From Campylobacteraceae bacterium (GTDB lineage Bacteria; Campylobacterota; Campylobacteria; Campylobacterales; Sulfurovaceae), in contig JALVVQ010000292.1 in assembly GCA_027023325.1 (NCBI GenBank), forward strand, positions 1-6,785: 6,785 bases of DNA, read 5' to 3'. The notes under the pieces are model-generated. The model did no database searches. It saw only the letters and a program-made list of their open reading frames with translations, and was not told the origin of the DNA. Of the stretch, positions 1 through 6,113 are shown one piece after another; the stretch's first letter is position 1, and the number at the start of each line of letters is the position of its first letter. Both the position numbers and the translations under genes were made by a program.

Positions 1-78
1 GTAGTGTCCAAGCTCATGGAAAAAGACCAGCACAGAGAGTGCAATAAAAGCAATAATGAGATAAAAAAGTAGTGACAT
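1..78 (-). CDS. rseP: RseP-like site-2 zinc metalloprotease (M50), N-terminal fragment
   Basis: The gene runs off the left edge, leaving 26 codons. They translate to one hydrophobic segment (MSLLFYLIIAFIALSVLVFF) that runs directly into HELGHY. HExxH at residues 21-25, inside or next to the first membrane helix, is the zinc-binding and catalytic motif of the M50 intramembrane proteases (RseP/SpoIVFB/S2P). Family members cut membrane-anchored regulators such as anti-sigma factors within the membrane. The ATG at 78 is chosen because no in-frame start lies close upstream and because a perfect TATAAT lies at 112-107. The ribosome site is weak (GGA a few bases upstream). The RseP name rests on the N-terminal placement of HELGH. 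Another M50 peptidase is possible because the PDZ domain and the NxxPxxxLDG motif lie outside the window. Confidence 0.75.
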   Translation of the reverse strand, partial: MSLLFYLIIAFIALSVLVFFHELGHY

Positions 79-106
79 ATGGTTCCGTTTTGTGATAAAT
101 TTCTGA

Positions 107-112
107 ATTATA
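107..112 (-). promoter_or_regulatory. -10 box of the rseP-like gene
   Basis: A perfect TATAAT reads on the minus strand, with a predicted transcript start near base 100 and about 22 bases of leader before the ATG at 78. No recognisable -35 hexamer lies 16-18 bases upstream. Weak -35 elements are common at Campylobacterota sigma-70 promoters. Confidence 0.4.
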
Positions 113-128
113 TCCAAATAAACCGATT

Positions 129-134
129 TATACT
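129..134 (+). promoter_or_regulatory. -10 box of the two-membrane-segment protein gene
   Basis: TATACT reads on the plus strand about 30 bases before the ATG at 165. The transcript would start near 141 and include the AAAGGAG ribosome site at 153-159. No convincing -35 is visible. A second AT-rich hexamer, TAAAAT at 142-147, is less likely because transcription from it would start within or next to the ribosome site. Confidence 0.35.
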
Positions 135-164
135 TTTATGCTAAAATACACCAAAGGAGTTCTT

Positions 165-1208
165 ATGTCTGAAGAAAAAATAGAGAGCAGTGTGGAAAAG
201 CCAGCAGAAGAGGCTGTAGAGAAAGTGGAAGAAAAAGTAGAGGGCACCCAAGAGAAAATAGAAGAGGTGGCAGAGGCTAAAAAAAGCAAACTGGATATCG
301 CCAAAGAGAAGATAGGCAAAGCTAAGATTTTGACAGCAGAGACCAAAGAGCAGATCGAAGCGTGTATGAAAAATATTGATATGGATATAGAGGCGCTCAA
401 CCAGCAAAAAGAGATACTGTTCACCTCTGCTTTACAGCCAGGAGAGACATTATTGGAAGAGGTAGGTGCAGCCAAAGAGGAGCTTTTGGCAGTGCTTCCT
501 GAGAGTGGGGTAGAGCTTGTTGACTTGGATGAAGACGAGGTAGAGATCAAAGAGCTCTCCAGCGGACGCTTCAAAGGGTTCTTTTTTGCTTTACTTGCAG
601 GCATGGCTACCTTTATGGGCTGGGCATTTGCCTCCTCTCAAGCACTGGGACTTTCTATCCCACCAGAGAAGATACCTGATCTTCCTCGACTCAACAAGAT
701 GCTGGAGTGGACCTCTGGGCAACTGGGGCAGGGAAGCAATGCGACGATAGGTGCCGCAGTAGTAATCGTCGCGATACTGCTGATCATGTGGATCGTCTAC
801 AGTATCATAGTATCGGTACGAGCCTCTAGTAACCTACGCATAGCTAGTCAGACAGAAGAGGCAGTTGCACTCTACTGTACCAGCAAAGAGGAGTGCAAAG
901 AGAAGATGAAGCTCGTCAGAGAGCATATCCAAAATAACAGCCATACCCTAGGCAAATACAAAGTGCTCCTCGAAGAGCAAAATGCCAAGATCCAAAGAGC
1001 GGTATTTTTGGAAGAAGCAGAGGATTTTGATGGACTGCATGCCAATACCAAGGCGGATATCGCCACCACGCAGCACTTGATCACCGAGGTAAAAAAGCTC
1101 TTGGAAGTGCCTATCTCAGAAGCAGGGATATTGACAGCAGATGCGATCGAGACGCTTAAAAAAGCCAACAAGACGGTCAACGACCATATATTGAAGCTTT
1201 ATAGCTAA
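165..1208 (+). CDS. Two-membrane-segment protein with charged coiled-coil regions, function unknown
   Basis: I do not recognise this 347-residue protein. Residues 1-50 are very rich in Glu, Lys and Val with heptad-like spacing, and the helical, acidic character continues to about 130. Two membrane segments follow, at about 138-158 (FFFALLAGMATFMGWAF) and 194-218 (IGAAVVIVAILLIMWIV). They are joined by a loop of about 35 residues with Pro, Gly, Ser and Asn. Residues 220-347 are again helical and charged. Arg/Lys before segment 1 (RFK) and after segment 2 (RASSNLR) predict both ends in the cytoplasm and the loop outside. Start: an in-frame ATG exists at 138, but AAAGGAG at 153-159 places the start at 165 with a 5-base spacer. 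The gene diverges from the rseP-like gene and converges on the MFS gene with only 14 bases between stop codons. A scaffold or envelope-associated role is possible, but the sequence does not show one. Confidence 0.85.
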   Translation: MSEEKIESSVEKPAEEAVEKVEEKVEGTQEKIEEVAEAKKSKLDIAKEKIGKAKILTAETKEQIEACMKNIDMDIEALNQQKEILFTSALQPGETLLEEVGAAKEELLAVLPESGVELVDLDEDEVEIKELSSGRFKGFFFALLAGMATFMGWAFASSQALGLSIPPEKIPDLPRLNKMLEWTSGQLGQGSNATIGAAVVIVAILLIMWIVYSIIVSVRASSNLRIASQTEEAVALYCTSKEECKEKMKLVREHIQNNSHTLGKYKVLLEEQNAKIQRAVFLEEAEDFDGLHANTKADIATTQHLITEVKKLLEVPISEAGILTADAIETLKKANKTVNDHILKLYS

Positions 1209-1222
1209 GTATCCGCTGCGAC

Positions 1223-2407
1223 TCAGAGGTATCTTCTCTGAAACCACCGGTAGTAGATGGCAAAGAGTACAAACCCTGACCCAAGCAGTATGGTCACAGA
1301 CTCCAGTGAGAGTCCGAAGGTATAGGCGTAGCCGATAAAAAGCGCGGTCATGGCGCTGGAGAGCATAAAGAGCATATCATTGTAGGAGATGACGCGTCCC
1401 ATAAAGTGGGGGTCTGTCTCCTGCTGGACGAGCAGATAGGTATAAGACCAGAGCGTCGTGATGAAAAAACCGGTCACAAAAAGAGCGACCAACCCCAAGT
1501 AGAAATTGTATTCTGACATTCCCCACAGCATGATTGCCCCTCCTTGTAACAGAAAAAACCAGTGTAGGTTATTGGTTGAGATCACTTTTCCGATAAAGAA
1601 CGGCCCGATCATGAGCCCCAGTGCTCTGGTGGCATTCATGATACCGATTGCCAAAGGTACAGCGATTAGTGCCTTGTATTGGTAGTCAGCCAGCAGTGTG
1701 ATAAGAGCATCGAAGCTGGTCAGTCCTATAGAGGAGTGTAGCAGGATCAAGTGTAGTATCTTTTTGTGCCCTATGATATAGGAAAAACCGTCTTTGAGCA
1801 TCTTGAGGACAGCGTCTGTATGGGTGATCTCTCTGGGGGCAATCTCCAGTCCCAAGAGGATCAAGACAGCCATTCCATAGAGCAGGGCATCGATCGCAAA
1901 AGAGGCATCGTACCCCCAATAGTAGGTGGTGATACCCCCTACCGCCATACCCAACGCATAGCAGAGTGACCAGATGATGGAGTGTATCTCATTGGTATTT
2001 TTGAGCATCTCTCCCTCTAGGATACGAGGGAAAAGTGCCATCTCGGCAGAGAAGAGCATCGAAGAAGCTGCAGAGCGGATAAAGATCAGCAGAAGCAAGA
2101 CACCGATATAGGCCAAGGAGTCAATCAAGATAAATCCGAGTGTCATGGCTATCTCTATGAGGAGGAGGGTGAGCATCAGCTTTTTGAAATCGATACGGTC
2201 GATCAGGGAGCCCGTCAAGGGAGAGAGTATCACTGCTGGCAGCATGGAGACCATGGCAGTGATTGAGATGGTTGTGGCATCTGCACCCAGAGCCACAAGC
2301 ATAGAGAAGATCGCTACTTGGGAAAACCATGTCCCAAAATAGGAAATGAGCTGTATCAAGGATAGCTTGGCTACGATAGGGTGCTGCAAGGTTTCTCTGT
2401 AGGTCAT
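1223..2407 (-). CDS. MFS transporter, EntS/MFS_3-like, divergent from feoAB
   Basis: This 394-residue polytopic protein has the hydrophobic periodicity of a 12-helix major facilitator. The loop between helices 2 and 3 carries the MFS signature at residues 66-76 (GSLIDRIDFKK, matching G-x3-DR-x-x-[RK]). The N-terminal layout, with a short cytoplasmic lead and a helix ending FSQVAIFSMLVALGADATTIS, resembles the drug and siderophore exporter branch that includes enterobactin exporter EntS. That substrate class is inference from resemblance and context. Start: the frame stays open upstream to an ATG at 2464, but a perfect TATAAT at 2441-2436 lies inside that extension, so the ATG at 2407 (MTYRETLQHP) is preferred. 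Its ribosome site is weak. A Fur-like dyad lies upstream, shared with feoA, so iron-dependent repression is likely. No siderophore synthesis genes are visible, so it could export another compound. Confidence 0.85.
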   Translation of the reverse strand: MTYRETLQHPIVAKLSLIQLISYFGTWFSQVAIFSMLVALGADATTISITAMVSMLPAVILSPLTGSLIDRIDFKKLMLTLLLIEIAMTLGFILIDSLAYIGVLLLLIFIRSAASSMLFSAEMALFPRILEGEMLKNTNEIHSIIWSLCYALGMAVGGITTYYWGYDASFAIDALLYGMAVLILLGLEIAPREITHTDAVLKMLKDGFSYIIGHKKILHLILLHSSIGLTSFDALITLLADYQYKALIAVPLAIGIMNATRALGLMIGPFFIGKVISTNNLHWFFLLQGGAIMLWGMSEYNFYLGLVALFVTGFFITTLWSYTYLLVQQETDPHFMGRVISYNDMLFMLSSAMTALFIGYAYTFGLSLESVTILLGSGFVLFAIYYRWFQRRYL

Positions 2408-2435
2408 GGTTTGCCGTTTTTGTAGATTTTTTTGT

Positions 2436-2441
2436 ATTATA
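2436..2441 (-). promoter_or_regulatory. -10 box of the MFS transporter gene
   Basis: A perfect TATAAT reads on the minus strand, with predicted transcription from about 2429 and a leader of about 22 bases to the ATG at 2407. The hexamer 17 bases upstream (ATGGAT) is a poor -35. The Fur-like dyad covers roughly -40 to -64 relative to this start. Confidence 0.5.
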
Positions 2442-2468
2442 CTCCATAAACAAGAATAATCCATAATA

Positions 2469-2493
2469 TTTAATGATAATCAATCTCATTAAA
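2469..2493. promoter_or_regulatory. Fur box (iron-responsive operator) between the MFS gene and feoA
   Basis: A 25-base dyad is centred on C2481. Its outer arms are a perfect 8-base inverted repeat: TTTAATGA (2469-2476) and TCATTAAA (2486-2493). The inner 15 bases (2474-2488, TGATAATCAATCTCA) match the 7-1-7 Fur consensus TGATAATnATTATCA at 12 of 14 defined positions. Fur-Fe(II) represses feo genes in many proteobacteria. The site lies between two divergent -10 boxes, so it could control both directions, though it is upstream of the -10 elements rather than over them. Identification is by consensus match and context. Confidence 0.75.
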
Positions 2494-2512
2494 GAAATCC
2501 TAAGAACGAGCG

Positions 2513-2521
2513 TGCTATGAT
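2513..2521 (+). promoter_or_regulatory. Extended -10 of the feoAB promoter
   Basis: TGCTATGAT is an extended -10 (TGn plus TATGAT at 2516-2521) about 43 bases before the feoA ATG, with predicted transcription from about 2528. No clear -35 is present, consistent with an extended -10 promoter. The Fur dyad ends about 35 bases upstream of the predicted start. Confidence 0.4.
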
Positions 2522-2563
2522 GCGTATTGAAAATAGTTATCAAAATTAAAAGTGGACAACAAT

Positions 2564-2803
2564 ATGACATTATCAGAACTCAAAAAAGGTGACAGTGCCA
2601 AGATCATAGCAATCAATGCTTCAGAGGATTTGAAGAGTCGTTTGCGCTCTTTCGGTGTTGTTAAGGGGAGTGAATTGACAGTGGAGACCTACTCGCTGGC
2701 CAAAAAAACCATAGAGATCATGGTGGATGACACTCTGATCGGACTCCGTGCCGTAGAGGCTGAGAAGATAACAGTAGAAAAGATTACAGAAGGAAAAAAC
2801 TAA
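2564..2803 (+). CDS. feoA: FeoA, ferrous iron transport accessory protein
   Basis: This 79-residue protein has the size and fold signature of FeoA, a small cytoplasmic SH3-like protein needed for FeoB-mediated Fe(II) uptake and thought to contact FeoB. Visible family features are MTLSELKKGD at the start, RLRSFGVVKGSELTV (residues 26-40, the usual L-x-x-[LF]-G-[LV]-x-x-G turn), and the closing strands IEIMVDDTLIGLRAVEAEKITV (50-71, containing the conserved I-x-[LI]-R-x-x-E-A-x-x-I). Start: an in-frame GTG at 2552 would add four residues, but ATG 2564 gives the canonical N-terminus and has a weak AGTGGA seven bases upstream. Its stop overlaps the feoB start by one base (TAATG), so the two are translationally coupled. 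Iron control by the upstream Fur dyad is likely. Confidence 0.95.
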   Translation: MTLSELKKGDSAKIIAINASEDLKSRLRSFGVVKGSELTVETYSLAKKTIEIMVDDTLIGLRAVEAEKITVEKITEGKN

Positions 2804-4926
2804 TGGCATGTCAAAGTTGTAGCTGTAGCACGGGAGATCATACCAAACAAGGAAAAGATGGGGCAGGACTGGAGGCGATCAGGGTCGTGCTCGCAGGTCA
2901 GCCCAATGTAGGAAAGTCTATGCTGATCAATGCCATGAGTGGCTCTGGCAGGATGAAGGTGGGCAACTTCTCCGGTGTGACAGTGGAGAAGACGGAGATC
3001 TGTTTTGAGCATCATTGCCATCAGTTTGAGATGATAGATCTACCGGGCACCTACTCGATCAATGGCTTCTCCAAAGAGGAGAAGGTCGCCCGTGACTATC
3101 TCATGCACGAATCCTATGATGTGATTATCAATGTGTTGGATGCGACACATATGCAGAGAAACCTACTCTTGACACTCGAATTGCTCAAGCTAAACAAAAA
3201 AATGGTCTTGGCGCTCAATATGGCAGACGAGGCGGCCAAAGAAGGCATAGCAATCGATGTCGAACAGATCGAAGCGATCATTGGTGTACCAGTAATCCTG
3301 GTCTCTGCTAGTACGGGTGAAGGGGTGGATGCGCTGCTGGATCGCGTCCATGAAGTGGCGGATAGTCATAGAAGACAGCACTCGAAAATACTCTACAGTG
3401 ACCCTGTCGAGGAGGAAATCAGCAGGGTAGCGCAGTTCTTTGACGAGAGAGGATACAGCTATCGCGATCTCAGTAGTAGAGAGTTGGCGATGCGTACACT
3501 GATGGGTGACCCTGTGATTTATACTGCACTGCATGATCATCCGATTATGCTAGAGCTTCAGCCACTGATCGTAGTATCATTGGAGCATATCTATACACAC
3601 CACGAGACCAAAAATATGGATGAGATCAAAGCCAATGAATACACTGCTGTGGCCCGTGGTATACGCTTGGAGACGGTACAGTGCGACCGAAAGGGGCATG
3701 GTGGTAAAAACCTGACCAAACGCATTGATGACATTCTTATCAACAAATACTTTGGTATCCCTATTTTTCTCTTTTTCATGTGGGCACTGTTCCAGCTGAC
3801 CTTCACGCTGGGTGCATTGCCTATGGATTGGATTGATGCAGGGTTTACTGCTTTTGGTGATGCAGTGGGTTCGATGATCTCTCATGAGGGGCTGCGCAGT
3901 CTCGTTGTGGACGGCATGATCGCTGGTGTAGGTGCAGTGGTACTTTTCCTGCCCAATATCATCATCCTCTATATCGGTATCGCGCTGCTGGAGACGACAG
4001 GCTATATGAGTAGGGTGGCATTTCTGCTGGATGGTTTCTTCCACAAATTTGGGCTGCATGGCAAGAGTTTCATCCCGCTGGTGACGGGCTTTGGCTGTAC
4101 CGTGCCTGCCTATATGGCAACCCGTACACTTAAGAGTGAAAAGGACAGGCTGATCACGCTGTTTATCCTTGGCTTTATGAGCTGTGGCGCGAGGCTGCCA
4201 ATCTATGTACTGTTTGCCGGAGCCTTTTTTGGGCCTGATCAGGCGGGTAATGTGATCTTTGCGATCTATATTGCAGGAGCCCTGTTGGGGCTGGTCATGG
4301 CAAAGGTACTCCGGGTCGTGGTTTTCAAAGGAGAGGATGAGCCATTTGTCATGGAAATGCCCAAGTATCGCCTGCCAAGCTTCAAGCTCATCTGGCACAC
4401 CGTGTATCAGCAGGCATCAGGCTATCTCAAAAAAGCAGGTACCTTTATCCTCGCAGCCTCTATGCTGATCTGGTTTGCCTCTACCTATCCCAAGGTGGAT
4501 GCTCCTTTAGATCTCGGAACCAACCAGATTAAGCTCTATGAATTGGAGCACAGCTATCTAGGACGGATCGGGCATGCCACAGAGCCTTTTTTCGCGCCGC
4601 TTGGTTTTGACTGGCGGATGGCAGTGGCACTGGAGACGGGACTGGCAGCCAAAGAGGTGGTCGTCTCTACCCTAGGCGTGCTCTATGCCATCGGTGATGA
4701 AGTCGATGCCGAGAGCAGCTCTCTCATTACCCAGCTCAAGGCCAATATCAGCTTTGCTTCGGCAATTGCCTTTATCGTCTTTGTCATGATCTACCTGCCC
4801 TGCCTGGCGGCGAGTATGGTCTTTGCCCGTGAGGCAGGGGGCTATAAGTACCTGCTCTATCTGTTCCTGTTTACGACGGCGACGGCATGGCTGTTTGCCT
4901 TTGCTGCCTATCATCTCCTGAATTAG
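2803..4926 (+). CDS. feoB: FeoB, GTPase-coupled ferrous iron permease
   Basis: This full-length 707-residue FeoB imports Fe(II) across the inner membrane. The N-terminal G domain is complete: G1 GQPNVGKS (32-39), G2 T60 in GNFSGVT, G3 DLPG (79-82), G4 NMAD (139-142) and G5 SAS (168-170). A helical regulatory region (about 190-300) follows, then the membrane domain from about 320. Both gate motifs are present: GFGCTVPAYMATR with C432, and GFMSCGARLPIY with C461. A third membrane Cys, C667 in YLPC, lies toward the C-terminus. The 29-residue gap between the two gate cysteines is the one I recall for E. coli FeoB (C403/C432). The conserved ETGLAAKEVVVSTLG block is also present. AGAAGGA at 2788-2794 serves as ribosome site, and the ATG overlaps the feoA stop. 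Odd points are a Cys-rich N-terminus (C3, C6, C8) and a Cys/His-rich hairpin (C67, H70, H71, C72, H73) between G2 and G3. No FeoC gene is seen. Confidence 0.97.
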   Translation: MACQSCSCSTGDHTKQGKDGAGLEAIRVVLAGQPNVGKSMLINAMSGSGRMKVGNFSGVTVEKTEICFEHHCHQFEMIDLPGTYSINGFSKEEKVARDYLMHESYDVIINVLDATHMQRNLLLTLELLKLNKKMVLALNMADEAAKEGIAIDVEQIEAIIGVPVILVSASTGEGVDALLDRVHEVADSHRRQHSKILYSDPVEEEISRVAQFFDERGYSYRDLSSRELAMRTLMGDPVIYTALHDHPIMLELQPLIVVSLEHIYTHHETKNMDEIKANEYTAVARGIRLETVQCDRKGHGGKNLTKRIDDILINKYFGIPIFLFFMWALFQLTFTLGALPMDWIDAGFTAFGDAVGSMISHEGLRSLVVDGMIAGVGAVVLFLPNIIILYIGIALLETTGYMSRVAFLLDGFFHKFGLHGKSFIPLVTGFGCTVPAYMATRTLKSEKDRLITLFILGFMSCGARLPIYVLFAGAFFGPDQAGNVIFAIYIAGALLGLVMAKVLRVVVFKGEDEPFVMEMPKYRLPSFKLIWHTVYQQASGYLKKAGTFILAASMLIWFASTYPKVDAPLDLGTNQIKLYELEHSYLGRIGHATEPFFAPLGFDWRMAVALETGLAAKEVVVSTLGVLYAIGDEVDAESSSLITQLKANISFASAIAFIVFVMIYLPCLAASMVFAREAGGYKYLLYLFLFTTATAWLFAFAAYHLLN

Positions 4927-4975
4927 TGTTTGGGATATGATACAATTGCAAAGTAACAAAAGAAAGGCGTAAGAT

Positions 4976-5182
4976 ATGGAAACCTTGATTTGGGGTGTCT
5001 TTTTCGGGATTATCGGTATGGGCTATTTCTCTTTTGGCAGGAAGCAGGACAGGCTTGTCTTTATGCTGACAGGGGCAGGCTTGATGCTTTTTCCTTACTT
5101 TGTAGAAGGGGTGACTGCGACTATTGTCACAGGAGTGCTTTTGCTTGCTTTGCCTTTTGTGCTATTAAAGCTTTCATCTTGA
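4976..5182 (+). CDS. Small hydrophobic membrane protein behind feoB, function unknown
   Basis: This 68-residue protein consists of about three hydrophobic segments: 2-21, 27-43 and 46-66. A polar turn, GRKQDR (21-26), separates the first two, and the third follows a short EG turn. The motif GMGYFSFGRKQ, a later G-x-G-x-M-x-F-PYFV (33-43) and the ALPF near the C-terminus give it a family-like look. I recall small bacterial proteins of this pattern, loosely labelled in databases (for example as amino acid transport protein) without a demonstrated function. AGAAAGG at 4961-4967 is a good ribosome site, eight bases before the ATG. An overlapping reading frame starting at 4990 is less hydrophobic and is judged a shadow. 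The gene starts 49 bases after feoB on the same strand, so read-through from the feo promoter is plausible. A -10-like TATGAT/TACAAT at 4936-4946 could also give it its own start. Confidence 0.8.
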   Translation: METLIWGVFFGIIGMGYFSFGRKQDRLVFMLTGAGLMLFPYFVEGVTATIVTGVLLLALPFVLLKLSS

Positions 5183-5244
5183 TGCCTGACTGTCTATGCC
5201 TCCAGAATGCTTCTCTGTAGTCTAGAGGTACCCTCCCTAGTATC

Positions 5245-6036
5245 TTAAGCAAGCATAAAAATCTTTACTGAAGCCAATAGCAGCATGACACCTATAAAGA
5301 TTTGGAATGGCTTTTTCCAGCTCTCTTTAAAGAGTCTTTCTGTGACCAGATAGACGATCCAGATACCAAGCCACAGAGAGATACCATACAAGGCATTGTC
5401 CGTCAAGGTTGGCAGACTTGGAGCATTTTTGCCCAATGTATAATGCCAGACAATTGTAAAGAGTGATGCGAACAAAGCACCCATAGTGTTTCCTATGTAG
5501 ACTTGTTTGGCATTTATCTTACCCACTTTTATCGCAAAAGGAATTTTAAGTGCCTTGAGCGAGGTGCCTATAAAACCTATGGAAAAACCACTCAGTATTG
5601 GCCCGAACAGGCCACAAAATTTAACCATTTTTGGCTTCAGATTTTGGTAGTCCATCTCTTGAGGCTTAAAATGGATCAATATCAGTCTCAGTCCATACAA
5701 TATGGCCAATACTCCCAGCGTATTTATAAGGACAGTATGGCTTATATTTATGAAGAGTATACTACCCGCATACGAAGAGACAAGCGTAAGAATAGGTATA
5801 AGAATAAAAAGTTTTTTCTTCATGGGTGTTGGAATTTGAGCTATTTTATTTCGGTTTGCGATGATGACAGTCAATGCTCCCAGCATGATAATCCAGAGAT
5901 AAACATCTATAGACTTTACTATAGAAAAATTCAATACAAATAGCATTAATATGATGGCAAAGAACCTGTCAAATCTAATACCTAGTCCTCCTGTAACCAC
6001 ACCTACTATCACAATGGTAGTAATCATTTCCAGCAT
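5245..6036 (-). CDS. TSUP (TauE/SafE) family membrane transporter, probably ArsR-controlled
   Basis: This 263-residue protein is hydrophobic throughout, with about eight membrane segments in two halves, the usual TSUP size and layout. Each half opens with a glycine-rich helix: IVGVVTGGLGI near residue 10-20, and GPILSGFSIGFIGTSLKALKIPFAI in the middle, followed by KQVYIGNTMGALFASLF. Relatives move sulfite, sulfoacetate, thiosulfate or related anions, and the substrate here cannot be read from sequence. The N-terminal half is divergent. AAGGAT (6048-6043), six bases before the ATG at 6036, supports the start. A TTGATA-N17-TATAAT promoter lies upstream, and its -35 is one arm of the ArsR operator. 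The gene diverges from arsR and is much more AT-rich than its neighbours (sampled 60-base rows of 27-43% GC versus 57-60% in feoB and arsR), which suggests separate acquisition. Confidence 0.75.
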   Translation of the reverse strand: MLEMITTIVIVGVVTGGLGIRFDRFFAIILMLFVLNFSIVKSIDVYLWIIMLGALTVIIANRNKIAQIPTPMKKKLFILIPILTLVSSYAGSILFINISHTVLINTLGVLAILYGLRLILIHFKPQEMDYQNLKPKMVKFCGLFGPILSGFSIGFIGTSLKALKIPFAIKVGKINAKQVYIGNTMGALFASLFTIVWHYTLGKNAPSLPTLTDNALYGISLWLGIWIVYLVTERLFKESWKKPFQIFIGVMLLLASVKIFMLA

Positions 6037-6067
6037 TTTTCTATCCTTATCTTTTATTTAAGATGAA

Positions 6068-6096
6068 ATTATAGTGTAAATAATATAAAATATCAA
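6068..6096 (-). promoter_or_regulatory. Promoter of the TSUP gene (-35 TTGATA, 17-base spacer, -10 TATAAT)
   Basis: On the minus strand the -35 TTGATA (6096-6091) and -10 TATAAT (6073-6068) are separated by exactly 17 bases, a near-consensus sigma-70 promoter. Transcription would start near 6061, giving a 24-base leader that includes the AAGGAT ribosome site. The -35 is the left arm of the ArsR-type operator, so a bound repressor would directly block RNA polymerase. Confidence 0.7.
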
Positions 6097-6112
6097 GATA
6101 TATTGATATATA
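6090..6112. promoter_or_regulatory. ArsR operator, copy 1 (between TSUP and arsR)
   Basis: The inverted repeat ATATCAA-N6-TTGATAT spans 6090-6109. Its core ATCAA-N6-TTGAT (6092-6107) has the form of known ArsR-family operators. The 21 bases at 6092-6112 recur exactly at 6467-6487 in front of arsB. The site covers the -35 of the TSUP promoter on one strand and abuts the arsR -35 (6114) on the other, so one dimer could silence both directions until arsenite or antimonite binds ArsR. Confidence 0.8.
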
Positions 6113-6113
6113 C

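Noticed and set aside
138..164. Earlier in-frame ATG at 138 for the two-membrane-segment protein
   Set aside because: It lies within the promoter region with no ribosome site before it, while AAAGGAG is perfectly placed for the ATG at 165.
1224..1240. CAGAG-N7-CTCTG hairpin at the convergence of the coiled-coil-like and MFS genes
   Set aside because: Five-base-pair stem with no T-run, lying within the 3' coding end of the MFS gene. Such repeats occur by chance.
2408..2464. Longer MFS start at 2464 (19 extra residues)
   Set aside because: A perfect TATAAT lies inside this extension, no ribosome site precedes 2464, and the added residues (MDYSCLWSII...) do not resemble an MFS N-terminus.
3577..4398. 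Long open frame of 273 codons antisense to feoB
   Set aside because: It lies wholly opposite a confident FeoB membrane domain, has a His/Gln/Arg/Asp-rich composition typical of a shadow frame, and no start signals were seen.
4936..4946. -10-like TATGAT/TACAAT before the small membrane protein
   Set aside because: No -35 accompanies it and the 49-base gap is compatible with read-through from feoB. It is mentioned under the gene but not annotated as a promoter.
5222..5240. Possible terminator hairpin between the small membrane protein and the TSUP gene (GAGG-TAC-CCTC with CTA/TAG flanks)
   Set aside because: The stem is only four base pairs before a two-base bulge, and no T-run follows on either strand. 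The convergent position is suggestive but the structure is too weak to annotate.
5503..5943. 146-codon open frame antisense to the TSUP gene
   Set aside because: Composition (many Tyr, Gln, Lys) is that of an antisense shadow, and the minus-strand frame has a promoter, ribosome site and family features.
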